Assembly (NCBI RefSeq): GCF_052115025.1
Contig: NZ_JBFRFW010000014.1
Coordinates: 131,133-195,132 of the forward strand
Reading direction: 5' to 3'
DNA from: Bradyrhizobium_A sp052115025
Lineage (GTDB): Bacteria; Pseudomonadota; Alphaproteobacteria; Rhizobiales; Xanthobacteraceae
DNA length: 64,000 nt
This document shows, piece after piece, positions 26,477 to 36,210 of this stretch. The notes under the pieces were generated by a model that worked only from the letters and a program-made list of their open reading frames with translations, did not search any database and was not told the DNA's origin. Position 1 is the stretch's first letter; each line of letters starts with the position of its first letter. Both the position numbers and the translations under genes were made by a program.

Positions 26477-28585
26477 TTATTGAATTCTCACCACAACTGT
26501 GTCCGCGGCGCCCGTCGCGTCCATCACGGTGAGCCGCACGAAGCCGGGTCCCGGCGGCTCGACCAGTGTCTGCCGCCGGCCGTCGATGTCGCCAACGGAA
26601 ATTCCATTAACCAACATGGTCAGCGGCAGCACCCCGCCGGCAACCCTGACCGGCAGCGGCACAAACGATTTCGCGCCGTCAGCGGCAGCGTCGATCCGCG
26701 AGCCGTTCAACGGAAACTGGATGTGCAGCGCCTGCTCGCTGCCGGTGCGGATGAGGTCGCCTGCCGGACGGAAGCGGCGCAGCGGAAGCGGCAACCTGGT
26801 ATTGCTGGCGATCAGGACCCCGCGCGGCGGCTTCGGCAGTGCCGCCGGCAGCTTGCCGGTGCGCGCGAAGGCGTCGAACAGGATCGGCGCCGCAGCGCTC
26901 CGTCCGATCAGGCCCGGCACCGGCGCCCCGTCGGGGCGCCCGACCCAGACCCCGATGGTCATGCGGCCGTCGAAGCCGACCGACCAGGCGTCGCGATAGC
27001 CGTAGCTGGTGCCGGTCTTGAACGCGATGCGGCCATGCACGCCGTTTTCGGGCGGCGGCGTGCCGATCAGCACGTTGCCGACCTGCCAAGCAGCCGCCTG
27101 ATCCATCAGGCGCTGCGGCTCGCGCACCCCATCTGCGTCATCAACGATTTCGCGTAAGGCCACGGTCTGGCCGAGCCGGGCAAGCCCGGCATAGAGCCGC
27201 ACGAGGTCGTTCAGCGTCACGCCGACGCCGCCAAGCCCCATGGCAAGGCCGGGGACCTCGTCCTTCGGCAGCACCAACGCCGCACCGGCCTGCTTCAGCC
27301 GCGCCGACAGCCGGCTTGCGCCGACGCGATCGAGCAGCGCGATCGCAGGCACGTTCAATGACAGCTGCAGCGCGCGCCGCACCGGTACGGTGCCCTGGAA
27401 GGTCATGTCGAAGTTTTCTGGCGCGTAATTGCCAAAGCGGATCGGGCGGTCGTCGATCAGGCTGTCGGGATGCACGAAGCCGTCCTCGAAGGCGAGCCCG
27501 TAGATGAATGGCTTCAGGGTCGATCCGGGCGAGCGCACCGCGCGGGTCATGTCGACCTGTCCGGCCCGGCGCACGTCGAAATAGTCCGGTGAGCCGACAT
27601 GGGCGAGCACGTCGCCGCTGTCATTGTCGACGACGAGGATGCCGATCGAGACGTCCGCGCCCTGCGCCGCCGCGCGATCGCGGGCCAGCGCCTCGAGATT
27701 TTTCTGCAGCGTCGCATCGAGCGTGGTGCGGATCACGCGGGTGTCGGGCAAGGCGCCGACGACCTGATCGGTGGCATGGGGCGCCAACAGCGGCATCGGC
27801 TTGCGCAGCCGCGGCACGTTCTCGGCGCGTGCGGTCGCGGCGTCCTCCTGGGACACCCTGCCCTCACGCACCATGCGATCGAGCACCCGATCGCGGGCGG
27901 CCCGCGCCGCTTCGGGATAACGATCGAGCCGTCGCGTTTCCGGCGACTGCGGCAACGCCACCAGCAGCGCCGCTTCCGCGAGCGACAATCGCCTGGGCTC
28001 CTTGCCGAAATAGGCGAGCGCAGCGGCACGGACACCTTCGAGGTTGCCGCCGAACGGCGCCATGGTCAGGTAGAGGTCGAGAATCTCGTCCTTGTCGAGC
28101 TGCCGCTCGATGTCGATCGCTCGCACCATCTGCTTGAGCTTCGCCAGCACCGAGCGTTCGCGGCGCGGCTCCAGCAGCCGCGCGAGCTGCATGGTGATGG
28201 TCGAGCCGCCTGACACGATGTGGCCCCGTGTCGCGAGCTGCAACGCGGCGCGGCCGAGCGCCAGCGGATCGACGCCGACGTGGGTGTGGAAGCGCTGGTC
28301 TTCATAGGCGAGCAGCAGGTTGACATAGGTGGGATCGACGCCGCCTGTCACCGGCAGCCGCCAGCGACCGTCGGCCATGGCGTAGGCGCGCAGCAGCTTG
28401 CCGTTGCGGTCGAGGACGATGGTCGAGACCTTGTGTGCCTCGGCGAGCGGTACAGGACCGAGCGACACGACCCAGGCGGCGAAGCCGGCAAGACCGATGC
28501 CGACGGCGACCAGCGCCGTCAGCACCGCGGCCCTGAGCCGCCTCCGTCGGCCCGTGCCGGCCGCGATCGTCCCCTCGCCGCTCAT
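26477..28585 (-). CDS. pbpC: Penicillin-binding protein 1C (bifunctional transglycosylase/transpeptidase)
   Basis: A 702-residue class A PBP. N-terminal TM after RLRAAVLTALVAVGIGL; glycosyltransferase-51 domain with GGSTITMQLARL at about residue 128; transpeptidase domain with SPGSTLKPF (SxxK, about 355), SLN in ALQLSLNVP, and KTGTSYGYRD (about 521). The C-terminal 90 residues match the BiPBP_C domain that marks PBP1C. It overlaps the alpha-2-macroglobulin gene by 4 bases, the classical yfhM-pbpC pairing. It polymerises or repairs peptidoglycan in the periplasm. A gap of about 23 bases to the ArnT-like gene suggests continued transcription. Confidence 0.93.
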   Translation of the reverse strand: MSGEGTIAAGTGRRRRLRAAVLTALVAVGIGLAGFAAWVVSLGPVPLAEAHKVSTIVLDRNGKLLRAYAMADGRWRLPVTGGVDPTYVNLLLAYEDQRFHTHVGVDPLALGRAALQLATRGHIVSGGSTITMQLARLLEPRRERSVLAKLKQMVRAIDIERQLDKDEILDLYLTMAPFGGNLEGVRAAALAYFGKEPRRLSLAEAALLVALPQSPETRRLDRYPEAARAARDRVLDRMVREGRVSQEDAATARAENVPRLRKPMPLLAPHATDQVVGALPDTRVIRTTLDATLQKNLEALARDRAAAQGADVSIGILVVDNDSGDVLAHVGSPDYFDVRRAGQVDMTRAVRSPGSTLKPFIYGLAFEDGFVHPDSLIDDRPIRFGNYAPENFDMTFQGTVPVRRALQLSLNVPAIALLDRVGASRLSARLKQAGAALVLPKDEVPGLAMGLGGVGVTLNDLVRLYAGLARLGQTVALREIVDDADGVREPQRLMDQAAAWQVGNVLIGTPPPENGVHGRIAFKTGTSYGYRDAWSVGFDGRMTIGVWVGRPDGAPVPGLIGRSAAAPILFDAFARTGKLPAALPKPPRGVLIASNTRLPLPLRRFRPAGDLIRTGSEQALHIQFPLNGSRIDAAADGAKSFVPLPVRVAGGVLPLTMLVNGISVGDIDGRRQTLVEPPGPGFVRLTVMDATGAADTVVVRIQ

Positions 28586-31500
28586 TTGGCGGGCCGCACC
28601 TCGGCCGTGCCGGTCGCCGTGCGGCCGTAGCGCGAGGGATTGTACATGTCCTCGACATAGGCCTGCGGCAGCACGTACTTGCCCGGCGATACGGCGCGGA
28701 CGACGTAGGCCACGGTGAACACCGGCTTGTCGCTGCCGGTCCGGTCGATCGCGGCATTGAAGCGGTCGTCACGGAACTCGGTGTTCGCCGGCTCCTTGCC
28801 GTCCTCGATCCAGTCCAGCGTTCCGGTGTCGCCGGAGGACACGAGATGCGGATTGTCGATCTCGAGTCCGGCCGGCAGATAATCCGCCACCATGATCTTG
28901 CCGTACTCCGGCTTGGCTTCTGTGATCTTCAGCACCACTGCGAAGCGGTCGTTCTGCTTCGCCTTGGCAACGTCGGCCGGCTGGCCATCGAGCGTGTAGT
29001 AAGCGCGCTCGATCTTGAAGCCGTTGGCGGCCGCTGGCTCCGGCGTCACCGGAGCACCGGTCACGGCCACCACCGCCTGTAGCGGCGCATCGCCGGTGTT
29101 GGTGATCTTGACCGGCTTGGTGCCGACGTCGGCGGCCGTATAGCTGCGGTACAGTGCGGTCTTCACCGGGCTGCCGTCGACATCCATCGCCAGGGCGTTC
29201 GCCTCCTTCGCCAGCGCCCGCGAGGCCAGTACCAGCCAAGCGTTCTCCTGCGTCGATGTGTACGGAGTGAGGCCGCGCGCGGCTTCGACACGCTGCACCG
29301 CCGAGGTCAGCGTCGCCCGCGTCGCGTTGCCTTCGCTGGCAAGCGACACCAGTGCCGCGGCGTCACGCAGCGACGAACCATAGTCGGTGCGGCCGAACAC
29401 CAGCACCGGCTTGGGATTGAGGCTGTCGAGCGCCGCCGCATACACCCGCTCCGCCCGCGCGCGGTCGCCGACGAGGGCCAGCGCCGCAGCGAGCTGGGCC
29501 TTGGCGATCGGGGTCGCGAGGTTGTTGAGCTTGGTGTCGGCGAGGTAGCGCAGGTCGCCGATCGGCGCGGTGCCGTTCTTGGCGAGCACATAGAGGCCGT
29601 AGGCCAGGTTGCGGCCGCCGTCCTTCTCCGGCTCCGGCGCGTTGACCACCGTGTTGCGGATGCGGTCGAGCGCCGTCTTGAACAGCGTGTCGGGCACCAC
29701 AAATCCCTTCTCCCGCGCGCGGGTCAGGAAGTCGGTGACATAGGCGTCGAGCCAGGCGTCGTCGCCGCCCGCCGACCACAGGCCGAACGAGCCGTTCGAG
29801 CCCTGCCGCGCCAGCAGCCGGTCGATCGCATCCTTGATGCGCTGGTCGACCGCCGTGTCCATCGCCAGATGGGCCTCGACCGCGAGGTCGTTGACATAGA
29901 GCAACGGCATGGCGCGGCTGGTGATCTGTTCGGAGCAGCCGAACGGATAGCGGTCAAGTGCCTTCAGGATGGTGGCGGCGTCGAGCGCCGTCGACGTGCT
30001 GACGGACACCGACACGCCGCCGGTCCCCGACACGAGGTCGGCGAACATGTCGGGTGACAGCGTCAGGCTCTCCCCCTTGGCGAGGGTGCGCACGGTGCGG
30101 CGCGCCAGGATCTGCGTCGCCGGCTTGACCTCGAGCGTGTAGTGCCGTGCGAGCGTCAGCCCGCTCGGTCCGCGGATGTCGACGTCGAGCTTGGCCGTCC
30201 CTGCCCCGCCCGCGTCGAGCGCGACGGAAACGCTGTTGCGCTGCTTGGCGGCGAGCCGCATCACCGTCGACGGATTGCCGGTGAGCTTCACCGGGCCCGT
30301 GGTGTTGATGCCGATGGTGTAGTCGCCGGCGGCGCCTTCGACATTGTCGATGTCGAGGGTCATCGAGCCGTGGTCGCCATTGAGCAGGAAGCGCGGCAGC
30401 GTCGCCGTCAGCACCACTGGATCACGGATGGTGACGTCGGTGTTGGCGCGGCCGAGCTTGGTGGCGGTCCACGCCACCGCCATCACCCGCGCGGTGCCGG
30501 CGAATTCCGGGATGTCGAAGGAGATCTCCGCCGTGCCGTTCGGGCCGACGGTGACGATGCCCGAATACAGCGCCAGCGGCTTCTGGGTGGGCGGGCTGCC
30601 CTGCAGCTCCGCCGCGGGTGCGTCGCCGCCCGAGCGGATCTGGCCGCGCGTGCCCTGCATGCCGTCGATCAGCTGGCCGTAGAGATCACGGATCTCCGCG
30701 GTCAGGCGGCGCTGGCCGAGATAATAGTCGTCCGGCGTCGGCGGCTTGTAGTTGGTGAGGTTGAGGATGCCGACATCCACCGCAGCGACGACGATCTTGG
30801 CATCCTCGCCGGGGGCGAGCCCCTCGATCTTGACCGGCAGCTTCAGTGTCGAGCTCGGCCGGATCAGTGCCGGCGGCGTCAGGCTGACGCTGAGCGTGCG
30901 CGCCTTCTTGTCGAGGCTGAGCCACTTCAGGCCGATGGCGCGGCCGGGCATGCGCTGGGCGGTGGTATCAAGCGGACGCCGCAGCGTCGCCACCACATAG
31001 GCGCCGGTGCCCCAGTCGCTGCCGACGGGAATCTTGACCTGCGCCATGCCTTCCTTGACGTCGACGGACTGCGTGGTCAGCAGCCGGTCGCCGAGCACGT
31101 TGACGGTCAGCCGGCCCGCGGTGCGGGCGTTGACCGACACCGTCATGGTGTCGCCGGACTGGTATTCCGGCTTGTCGATCGAGGTCTCCAGCAGGTCGGG
31201 CGTGTCGGCGCTGCCATCCGAATACCAGCCGACGTCGAACTGCACCGAGGTCAGCGGGCCATCGGCGTCGGTGGTCTTGACGTCGAGGCGGTAACGGCCG
31301 GGCTGCGGCGCCAGCTGGATGTGTGCCGGGGTATCGGCGGCGACCGTCAGGTCCCCGTCGGCGACGCGCTTGGTCGTCTTCACCGGCTCGTAATCCCAGG
31401 ACGAGCCCTGGCGGTACCATTGATAGCGGGACTCGATCCGCAGCAGCTCGTAGCGCAGGCCGCTGCGCGCCAGCGGCTTGCCGTCGGGCGCGACGAACAC

Positions 31501-33801
31501 GACGTCGAATTTGGCCGGGTCGCCCTCGGCGACGCTCTTGTCGGCGAACAGCGGCTTGACGCCGATCATGTTGCCCTGGGGGGCGACCGGCAGGGCCATC
31601 TTGCGCTCGACCGCGCGGCCGCCGGTTTCCACCATGCGGACGAAGAACAGCGCCTCCTGCGGCCGGGTCGAGGACGGCGGCTTCGGCAGGCTGGCCTTGA
31701 ACGTCGCCTTGCCGTCGGCGTCGGCCTCGGGGAGGTCCTCGAGCGGCGTGCGCTCGTTGCTGGCGGTCTCGGTGTCGGCGACGCCGAACTGATAGCCGGC
31801 GTATCCTGGCCGGCCATCGGCGGGCACGACCAGCATGTCGCCTTCGATCGTCAGGCCTGCGGCGGGCGCGCCATAGAGGAAGCGGCCATCGACCTGCAGT
31901 TCGACCGGATTATCAGCAGAAATCTGCTTCGCCTTGGACGACAGATCGAATTCGATCCGATCCGGCACGTAGTCTTCGACCATGAAGGTGGTCTCGCCGA
32001 TCGACGGCGCCTTCGGATCGGTGAACGCCCGCACCCGCCAGGTCCCGGTCGGAACCGCCGAGTTGAGCGGCAGCGTCAGGCTGCGGCCGCCGGCACCCTG
32101 GTCCGGCAGCACGGCGCGGCGGAATTCGACGCCATCGGGGCGCTCGACCACGAGCGTCAGCGGGCTGCCGGTCGCGGCCTTGCCCTGCCCGTCGCGCAAC
32201 AGCGCGGTGAGATAGACGGTCTCGCCGGAGCGGTACACCCCGCGTTCGGCATAGACGAAGGCATCGAGCCCGGCCGGCACTGCGCGGCCGGCGACGCCGC
32301 GGTCGGTCAGGTCGAAGGCATTGGATTTGAGGCTGAGGAAGGCGTAGTCGGCTTTCTCTCCGGACGCTGTCAGCAGCGCCGGCGACAGGCCGCCCTCGCC
32401 GCGCGCGAGGCCGGATTCGAACAGCACATGCCCGGCCTCGTCCGTGGTCTTGGTGGCGAGGATCTCGTTGCTGCGGGAGATCAGGCGGACCTCGGCGCGG
32501 CCGACCGGCGCGGTCGACGCCAGCGAGTTGACGAAGACATGGATGCCGTCATTGCCCGAGAATGCGGTCAGGCCGAGATCGGAGACGATGAACCACTGCG
32601 TCGCGAGCGAGCCGGAATCGTCGTCATTGGCCGAGCCGGGCCCCTTGGCCGCTGCGGTCATGACATAGACGCCGGGCTGCAGGTCGCCGACCGCCTGGTC
32701 GACCGGGAACGCCGTCGTGACGTCCTCATTCAGCTTGGTCGCGGTCGCCATCTCGCCCGACCACACCTTGACGCCGCGCTCCTCGCCGAGGTTCGACAGA
32801 TCATAGCTCGACAGCGAGCGCTGGAAGTCGCTGCCGAGCACGGTGTTGATCAGGTTGCGGTCGCCGATGCGGAAGATCTGGATGGTCACCGCGGGCGTGT
32901 TGACGCTGACCAGCGGGATGCCGCGCTGGCCGGTGCGCGGCAGCACATAGGCGCGGCCGGTGAAGCGCGCGAACGGCTTGCGGTCGCGGACATAGACGTT
33001 GAACTCGGCCGACTTCGGCAGGGTCTCCTTGACCGTCGACGGCAGGCCGGCGCGCAGGTTGAGGTTGTAGCGCTCGCCGTGCTTGAGCCCCTCGACGCAG
33101 AGCTGCTGGTCCTCGGTGGTCAGCGCCGGCTGGTCGGTGCCACCGAGCGTCACGAACGGGGTGAAGTCGACCCGCTTGGCGAGGTTCTCCGAAAACTGGA
33201 AGCAGACCCGGGGCGACGCCGAATCCGAGTCCACCGTATAGTCGAGCAGCCGGAAGCCATGGTCGTCGCGCAGCTTCTCGTACTCGCCGCGGACATCGGC
33301 GACCTCGCGCTGCTCCAGCGACAGCCGCAGCGCGTCGAGCGCGGGGCGCCACAGCTTGCGGTCTGCCAGCGACTTGCCGAGCACCGCGAGCGCATCGGCC
33401 TCCTCTGCCGGATTACCGAGCCGCTGATAGGCGATGTAGGACGCGGTCGAGGCGCGCTCGAGCAGGAAGGTCTGCTCGCGGCTGTCGACCGGGCGGACCT
33501 GCAGGATGGTCTTGGCGATGCGCAGCCAGTTACCGGCGTCCTCCGGCGCGACCGCGGCGACCTGGCCGAGAATTTGCAGGCCGGCCCGCAGGTCGTTGCG
33601 GCGCAGCGCCGCGTCCGCATCGGTCTTGAGCGTGGCCGCAGGCTTGGCGACCGGGCCGGCATCCTTCTTCATCTGGGCTTCGAGCCGGATCGCGGCGTCC
33701 GCGAGGTCGTCGCGTCTGAATGCCTTGTCCGCGGCGTGCGCCGAGACCAGGCCGAACGCCAGCGTTGCGACCAACGTGGCGGCGCGAACCAGACCGATCA
33801 T
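28582..33801 (-). CDS. Bacterial alpha-2-macroglobulin (YfhM/MagD-like)
   Basis: A 1739-residue periplasmic protein with a Sec signal peptide (MIGLVRAATLVATLAFGLVSAHA). MG-domain repeats fill the first 1000 residues. The thioester motif GCSEQ lies near residue 1286 in YPFGCSEQITSRAMP, so the covalent protease trap is retained. A thioester-domain alpha-toroid and a C-terminal domain follow. The start at 33801 has AGGGAG 7 bases upstream and yields the signal peptide. It probably traps host or predator proteases that breach the outer membrane while PBP1C repairs peptidoglycan. It is first in a long minus-strand envelope block. Confidence 0.92.
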   Translation of the reverse strand: MIGLVRAATLVATLAFGLVSAHAADKAFRRDDLADAAIRLEAQMKKDAGPVAKPAATLKTDADAALRRNDLRAGLQILGQVAAVAPEDAGNWLRIAKTILQVRPVDSREQTFLLERASTASYIAYQRLGNPAEEADALAVLGKSLADRKLWRPALDALRLSLEQREVADVRGEYEKLRDDHGFRLLDYTVDSDSASPRVCFQFSENLAKRVDFTPFVTLGGTDQPALTTEDQQLCVEGLKHGERYNLNLRAGLPSTVKETLPKSAEFNVYVRDRKPFARFTGRAYVLPRTGQRGIPLVSVNTPAVTIQIFRIGDRNLINTVLGSDFQRSLSSYDLSNLGEERGVKVWSGEMATATKLNEDVTTAFPVDQAVGDLQPGVYVMTAAAKGPGSANDDDSGSLATQWFIVSDLGLTAFSGNDGIHVFVNSLASTAPVGRAEVRLISRSNEILATKTTDEAGHVLFESGLARGEGGLSPALLTASGEKADYAFLSLKSNAFDLTDRGVAGRAVPAGLDAFVYAERGVYRSGETVYLTALLRDGQGKAATGSPLTLVVERPDGVEFRRAVLPDQGAGGRSLTLPLNSAVPTGTWRVRAFTDPKAPSIGETTFMVEDYVPDRIEFDLSSKAKQISADNPVELQVDGRFLYGAPAAGLTIEGDMLVVPADGRPGYAGYQFGVADTETASNERTPLEDLPEADADGKATFKASLPKPPSSTRPQEALFFVRMVETGGRAVERKMALPVAPQGNMIGVKPLFADKSVAEGDPAKFDVVFVAPDGKPLARSGLRYELLRIESRYQWYRQGSSWDYEPVKTTKRVADGDLTVAADTPAHIQLAPQPGRYRLDVKTTDADGPLTSVQFDVGWYSDGSADTPDLLETSIDKPEYQSGDTMTVSVNARTAGRLTVNVLGDRLLTTQSVDVKEGMAQVKIPVGSDWGTGAYVVATLRRPLDTTAQRMPGRAIGLKWLSLDKKARTLSVSLTPPALIRPSSTLKLPVKIEGLAPGEDAKIVVAAVDVGILNLTNYKPPTPDDYYLGQRRLTAEIRDLYGQLIDGMQGTRGQIRSGGDAPAAELQGSPPTQKPLALYSGIVTVGPNGTAEISFDIPEFAGTARVMAVAWTATKLGRANTDVTIRDPVVLTATLPRFLLNGDHGSMTLDIDNVEGAAGDYTIGINTTGPVKLTGNPSTVMRLAAKQRNSVSVALDAGGAGTAKLDVDIRGPSGLTLARHYTLEVKPATQILARRTVRTLAKGESLTLSPDMFADLVSGTGGVSVSVSTSTALDAATILKALDRYPFGCSEQITSRAMPLLYVNDLAVEAHLAMDTAVDQRIKDAIDRLLARQGSNGSFGLWSAGGDDAWLDAYVTDFLTRAREKGFVVPDTLFKTALDRIRNTVVNAPEPEKDGGRNLAYGLYVLAKNGTAPIGDLRYLADTKLNNLATPIAKAQLAAALALVGDRARAERVYAAALDSLNPKPVLVFGRTDYGSSLRDAAALVSLASEGNATRATLTSAVQRVEAARGLTPYTSTQENAWLVLASRALAKEANALAMDVDGSPVKTALYRSYTAADVGTKPVKITNTGDAPLQAVVAVTGAPVTPEPAAANGFKIERAYYTLDGQPADVAKAKQNDRFAVVLKITEAKPEYGKIMVADYLPAGLEIDNPHLVSSGDTGTLDWIEDGKEPANTEFRDDRFNAAIDRTGSDKPVFTVAYVVRAVSPGKYVLPQAYVEDMYNPSRYGRTATGTAEVRPAK

Positions 33802-34077
33802 GGTGAACTCCCTGAAGTGGCGGACGGACGCCGCCTGAACCCGACGAGATGCGCGAATCGTGACGGTGTCATGGCTACACGATCGGGCGACGAAAAAGTC
33901 GCCTCTCGTGCCGCGATCATGATCCATCGGCATGACGGCTTCGTCACGCATGATTGCGCGGGCGCCCCGAACTGGGGTACCCCTGCAGTTGTCGCCCCAC
34001 CCCCGTTTCAGGTTCGGTGGACGCGCGCTGAAATTGTGTCGGATTTCATCAGCAATTTGCTGCTATGAAGAAGTAAC

Positions 34078-34154
34078 GGTCCCGTAGCTCAGCTGGATAG
34101 AGCAACAGCCTTCTAAGCTGTGGGTCACAGGTTCGAATCCTGTCGGGATCGCCA
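34078..34154 (+). tRNA. tRNA-Arg (TCT)
   Basis: A 77-base cloverleaf. Acceptor arms GGTCCCG and CGGGATC pair with one G-T. The anticodon loop CTTCTAA has anticodon TCT, the T-arm reads GGTTCGAATCC, and CCA is encoded. It is followed by about 2.7 kb of gene-poor, lower-GC sequence. Confidence 0.96.
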
Positions 34155-34318
34155 TAAAATCAATGACTTAGCGGCCTTCAAAAACCCCAAAAGTTGCAAC
34201 CTGTCTGTGAGGTTGTAACTTTTCTTCATCCTCCGTTCGCCTGCAGCCGAAGTCGGGTGCGTTGCTGACAACAACGGTGTGAGATTTCTGAAAGACCTCG
34301 ACAATTGCGAGGTCAGTT

Positions 34319-34444
34319 ATGAAATACGAGAAGCTCTGGATTTCCGCGCTGCTCGCCGTTCAAAACGAGTGGTCACTGATGGCGTTCGCTATGCTGTTGG
34401 CAATTTCCACATGTTGGCAGCTGGCGCAGCGGTGGCGACGGTGA
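34319..34444 (+). CDS. Possible 41-residue small membrane protein
   Basis: A short frame begins MKYEKLWISALLAVQNEW and contains one hydrophobic stretch (about residues 19-35, SLMAFAMLLAISTCWQL) with a positively charged end (RWRR). GAGG lies 7 bases before the ATG, a good ribosome-binding site. It is just downstream of tRNA-Arg. No family is recognised. Short hydrophobic frames arise by chance, so confidence is low. Confidence 0.3.
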   Translation: MKYEKLWISALLAVQNEWSLMAFAMLLAISTCWQLAQRWRR

Positions 34445-34451
34445 AGCGCCC

Positions 34452-34675
34452 TCACCTCCCCGACCTCGGCCTCTCGAACGGATGCTTCACCGGCAGCGAC
34501 TTCATGGTCGGCATGTCGGCCGGCCGGTCCGGATAGAAAACGTCACGCGCCGTAGCCATCGGCCGAGGAAGGCGTCCCGGAACATCATGGCGTCGACCGG
34601 CCGCGCGAACTCGTAGACGCGCCAGCGGCCCTCGTGCTCAATGATCTCGCCGGTCGGATCGAACGGCGCTCAATG
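34452..34675 (-). pseudogene. Broken gene fragment, two frames
   Basis: On the minus strand, protein-like sequence is split over two frames. The first reads FDPTGEIIEHEGRWRVYEFA and then VDAMMFRDAFLGR. A shift then leads to ARDVFYPDRPADMPTMKSLP and ends at a TGA. A stop lies directly upstream of the first part. The charged, Trp-containing sequence looks once-coding, but I do not recognise its family. It suggests decay of an inserted gene next to tRNA-Arg. Confidence 0.35.
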
Positions 34676-35454
34676 TCACCACGCTGGACCGCCGATCACG
34701 CCGCAAGTCACCGCAGAAAGCCCAACACGTTGCCGTGCAGAGCCTAAATTCACGGTTGAGGAGAGTCGAAACCAACTGAACTCGGCTTCTCCCCGAATCC
34801 CACCGTTTCATTTTCCCCCAAAACCAAAACGTTGGTTGGAAGCGGAACTGGAGCGGTCCATAAGAAACGTACTGGACGCGGATGCTGATTCGAACCTTCC
34901 CGGGTGATCAGCCCCGCTCCCCAGTTGGCAGGAGTTGGGCTCAGGCCCTCCTATCTGCCGTCGCGACGTCGGGTGAGCGAGCCGTCTCGGGTCCAAACCG
35001 GGACGGCTTGATCGATTCCGATAAATCGATCCGGAACACAGATTGTCCCGAGCTATTCCGCACCGCAAGGAAAACTTGACGAGGAGTGAAAAAAGGCTGG
35101 CGGCAGCGTACCGAGGGAAGAAGCGCAAGCCGAAGTGTTCTTCGCCTCCTCGGCATTCAGCCACTTGCGTACAGTGTCTTGTAACAGGTCCGCGTCGTCG
35201 GCCAACGTGCCGATACCCGCTACTTGCCGTCGTGCCGGCGAGCGATCACGCGTGTGAAAGCGACACTGTTCATGATGCGGCCCCATCAGAGACACGAGGC
35301 AAGCTGCTGTGGCGTGTACGGTGGCGTGCCCCGTACCGTCTCGTGCTTATAAGATATCGGCTCTCCTCCGCTGAGCCGCGTCATGACCGCGCCGTTGGGG
35401 ATTTCCCAGCTTCGCCGCCTCGACACTGGACTAGACGCCCGGCATGCTCGCAGC
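34676..35454. other. Gene-poor tract without supported genes
   Basis: GC is visibly lower than in the flanks and open frames are short and conflicting. A plus-strand frame (34641-34907) ends in an amphipathic KRWLEAELERSIRNVLDAD stretch. A minus-strand frame (35053-35295) contains LADDADLLQDTVRKWLNAEE. Each could be a remnant, but neither has a credible start or a recognised family. No integrase, transposase or tRNA-end repeat was found. Confidence 0.5.
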
Positions 35455-36210
35455 ATGAAACCGACGCTTCCCGGGCTTCTTCCAATTTCGCTCATTATGC
35501 TCACCGCTGTGCTGGTGGTGTGGCTGGGCTTCGCCGGCCCGCTGATATCGGAAACAGACGCCAAAGGATGGCTGGCCGTCGTCGAGAAATGGCAAACCCT
35601 GATTGGGGTTCTTGGGGCTTTCGGCGTTGGCTATTTGGCGGTGCGGCCAGTTTGGCGACAGGTGCGAATTCAGGGCGCCCAGGCGGCGATGCAGATGCTG
35701 CCCGTGATTGAGCAGGAGCATGAAGCCACGCAGAGAGACTTCGCGCTTTTGAGCGACGTTCTCGCAGTATTGCGGAACATCGACCACATGTACGACAAAC
35801 TGACCGATGACGAGACGTACGATGATCGATTCTCGGTCGCTGAGGCCAGCACAAAGACCATCCTTGATTATCTCGACAATCTGCATTCTCCGCGTTGGGA
35901 AGAGTTCGTTGGCCGCCTGACGTTGACCAGACACGAACGGGTCGTTCGTCAGCGCTTGCACGGGACTATCAAGACAATCGTTTTTCCTATACGCGAGTTG
36001 AAGGACGGTCCGATAAGTTACGAAGGCGAGCACGGCGAATATTATGAAGATGACTCCGAGTTCGTGTCTCGGTCTGTCAACGTCGCAAAGGATACTGGCG
36101 AAAGGCTGCGTGCAGCTTACACAGCAGCGAGAGAAAGCGCCAATGCACGGTATTCTGATATTCGCGCTGCAGGCCGACGCTTGCACGTTTCGATAAATGA
36201 CAGCACTTGA
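35455..36210 (+). CDS. Hypothetical protein with two N-terminal membrane helices
   Basis: A protein of about 251 residues. Two hydrophobic segments (about residues 8-30, ISLIMLTAVLVVWLGFAGPL, and 44-62, IGVLGAFGVGYLAV) are followed by a mostly helical, charged cytoplasmic domain with EQEHEATQRDFALLSDVLAV and an acidic patch (EGEHGEYYEDDSEF). Base composition is closer to 55% GC than that of the neighbours, and codon use is less biased, which suggests acquired DNA. The start at MKPTLPGLLP places the first helix near the N-terminus; an upstream ATG at 35383 is possible. The family is unknown; this topology is common in accessory-region proteins. Confidence 0.6.
   Translation: MKPTLPGLLPISLIMLTAVLVVWLGFAGPLISETDAKGWLAVVEKWQTLIGVLGAFGVGYLAVRPVWRQVRIQGAQAAMQMLPVIEQEHEATQRDFALLSDVLAVLRNIDHMYDKLTDDETYDDRFSVAEASTKTILDYLDNLHSPRWEEFVGRLTLTRHERVVRQRLHGTIKTIVFPIRELKDGPISYEGEHGEYYEDDSEFVSRSVNVAKDTGERLRAAYTAARESANARYSDIRAAGRRLHVSINDST

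Noticed and set aside
30142..34068. 1308-codon plus-strand open frame
   Set aside because: Lies opposite the alpha-2-macroglobulin gene, which has a thioester motif and signal peptide. High-GC codon bias on one strand creates long open frames on the other.
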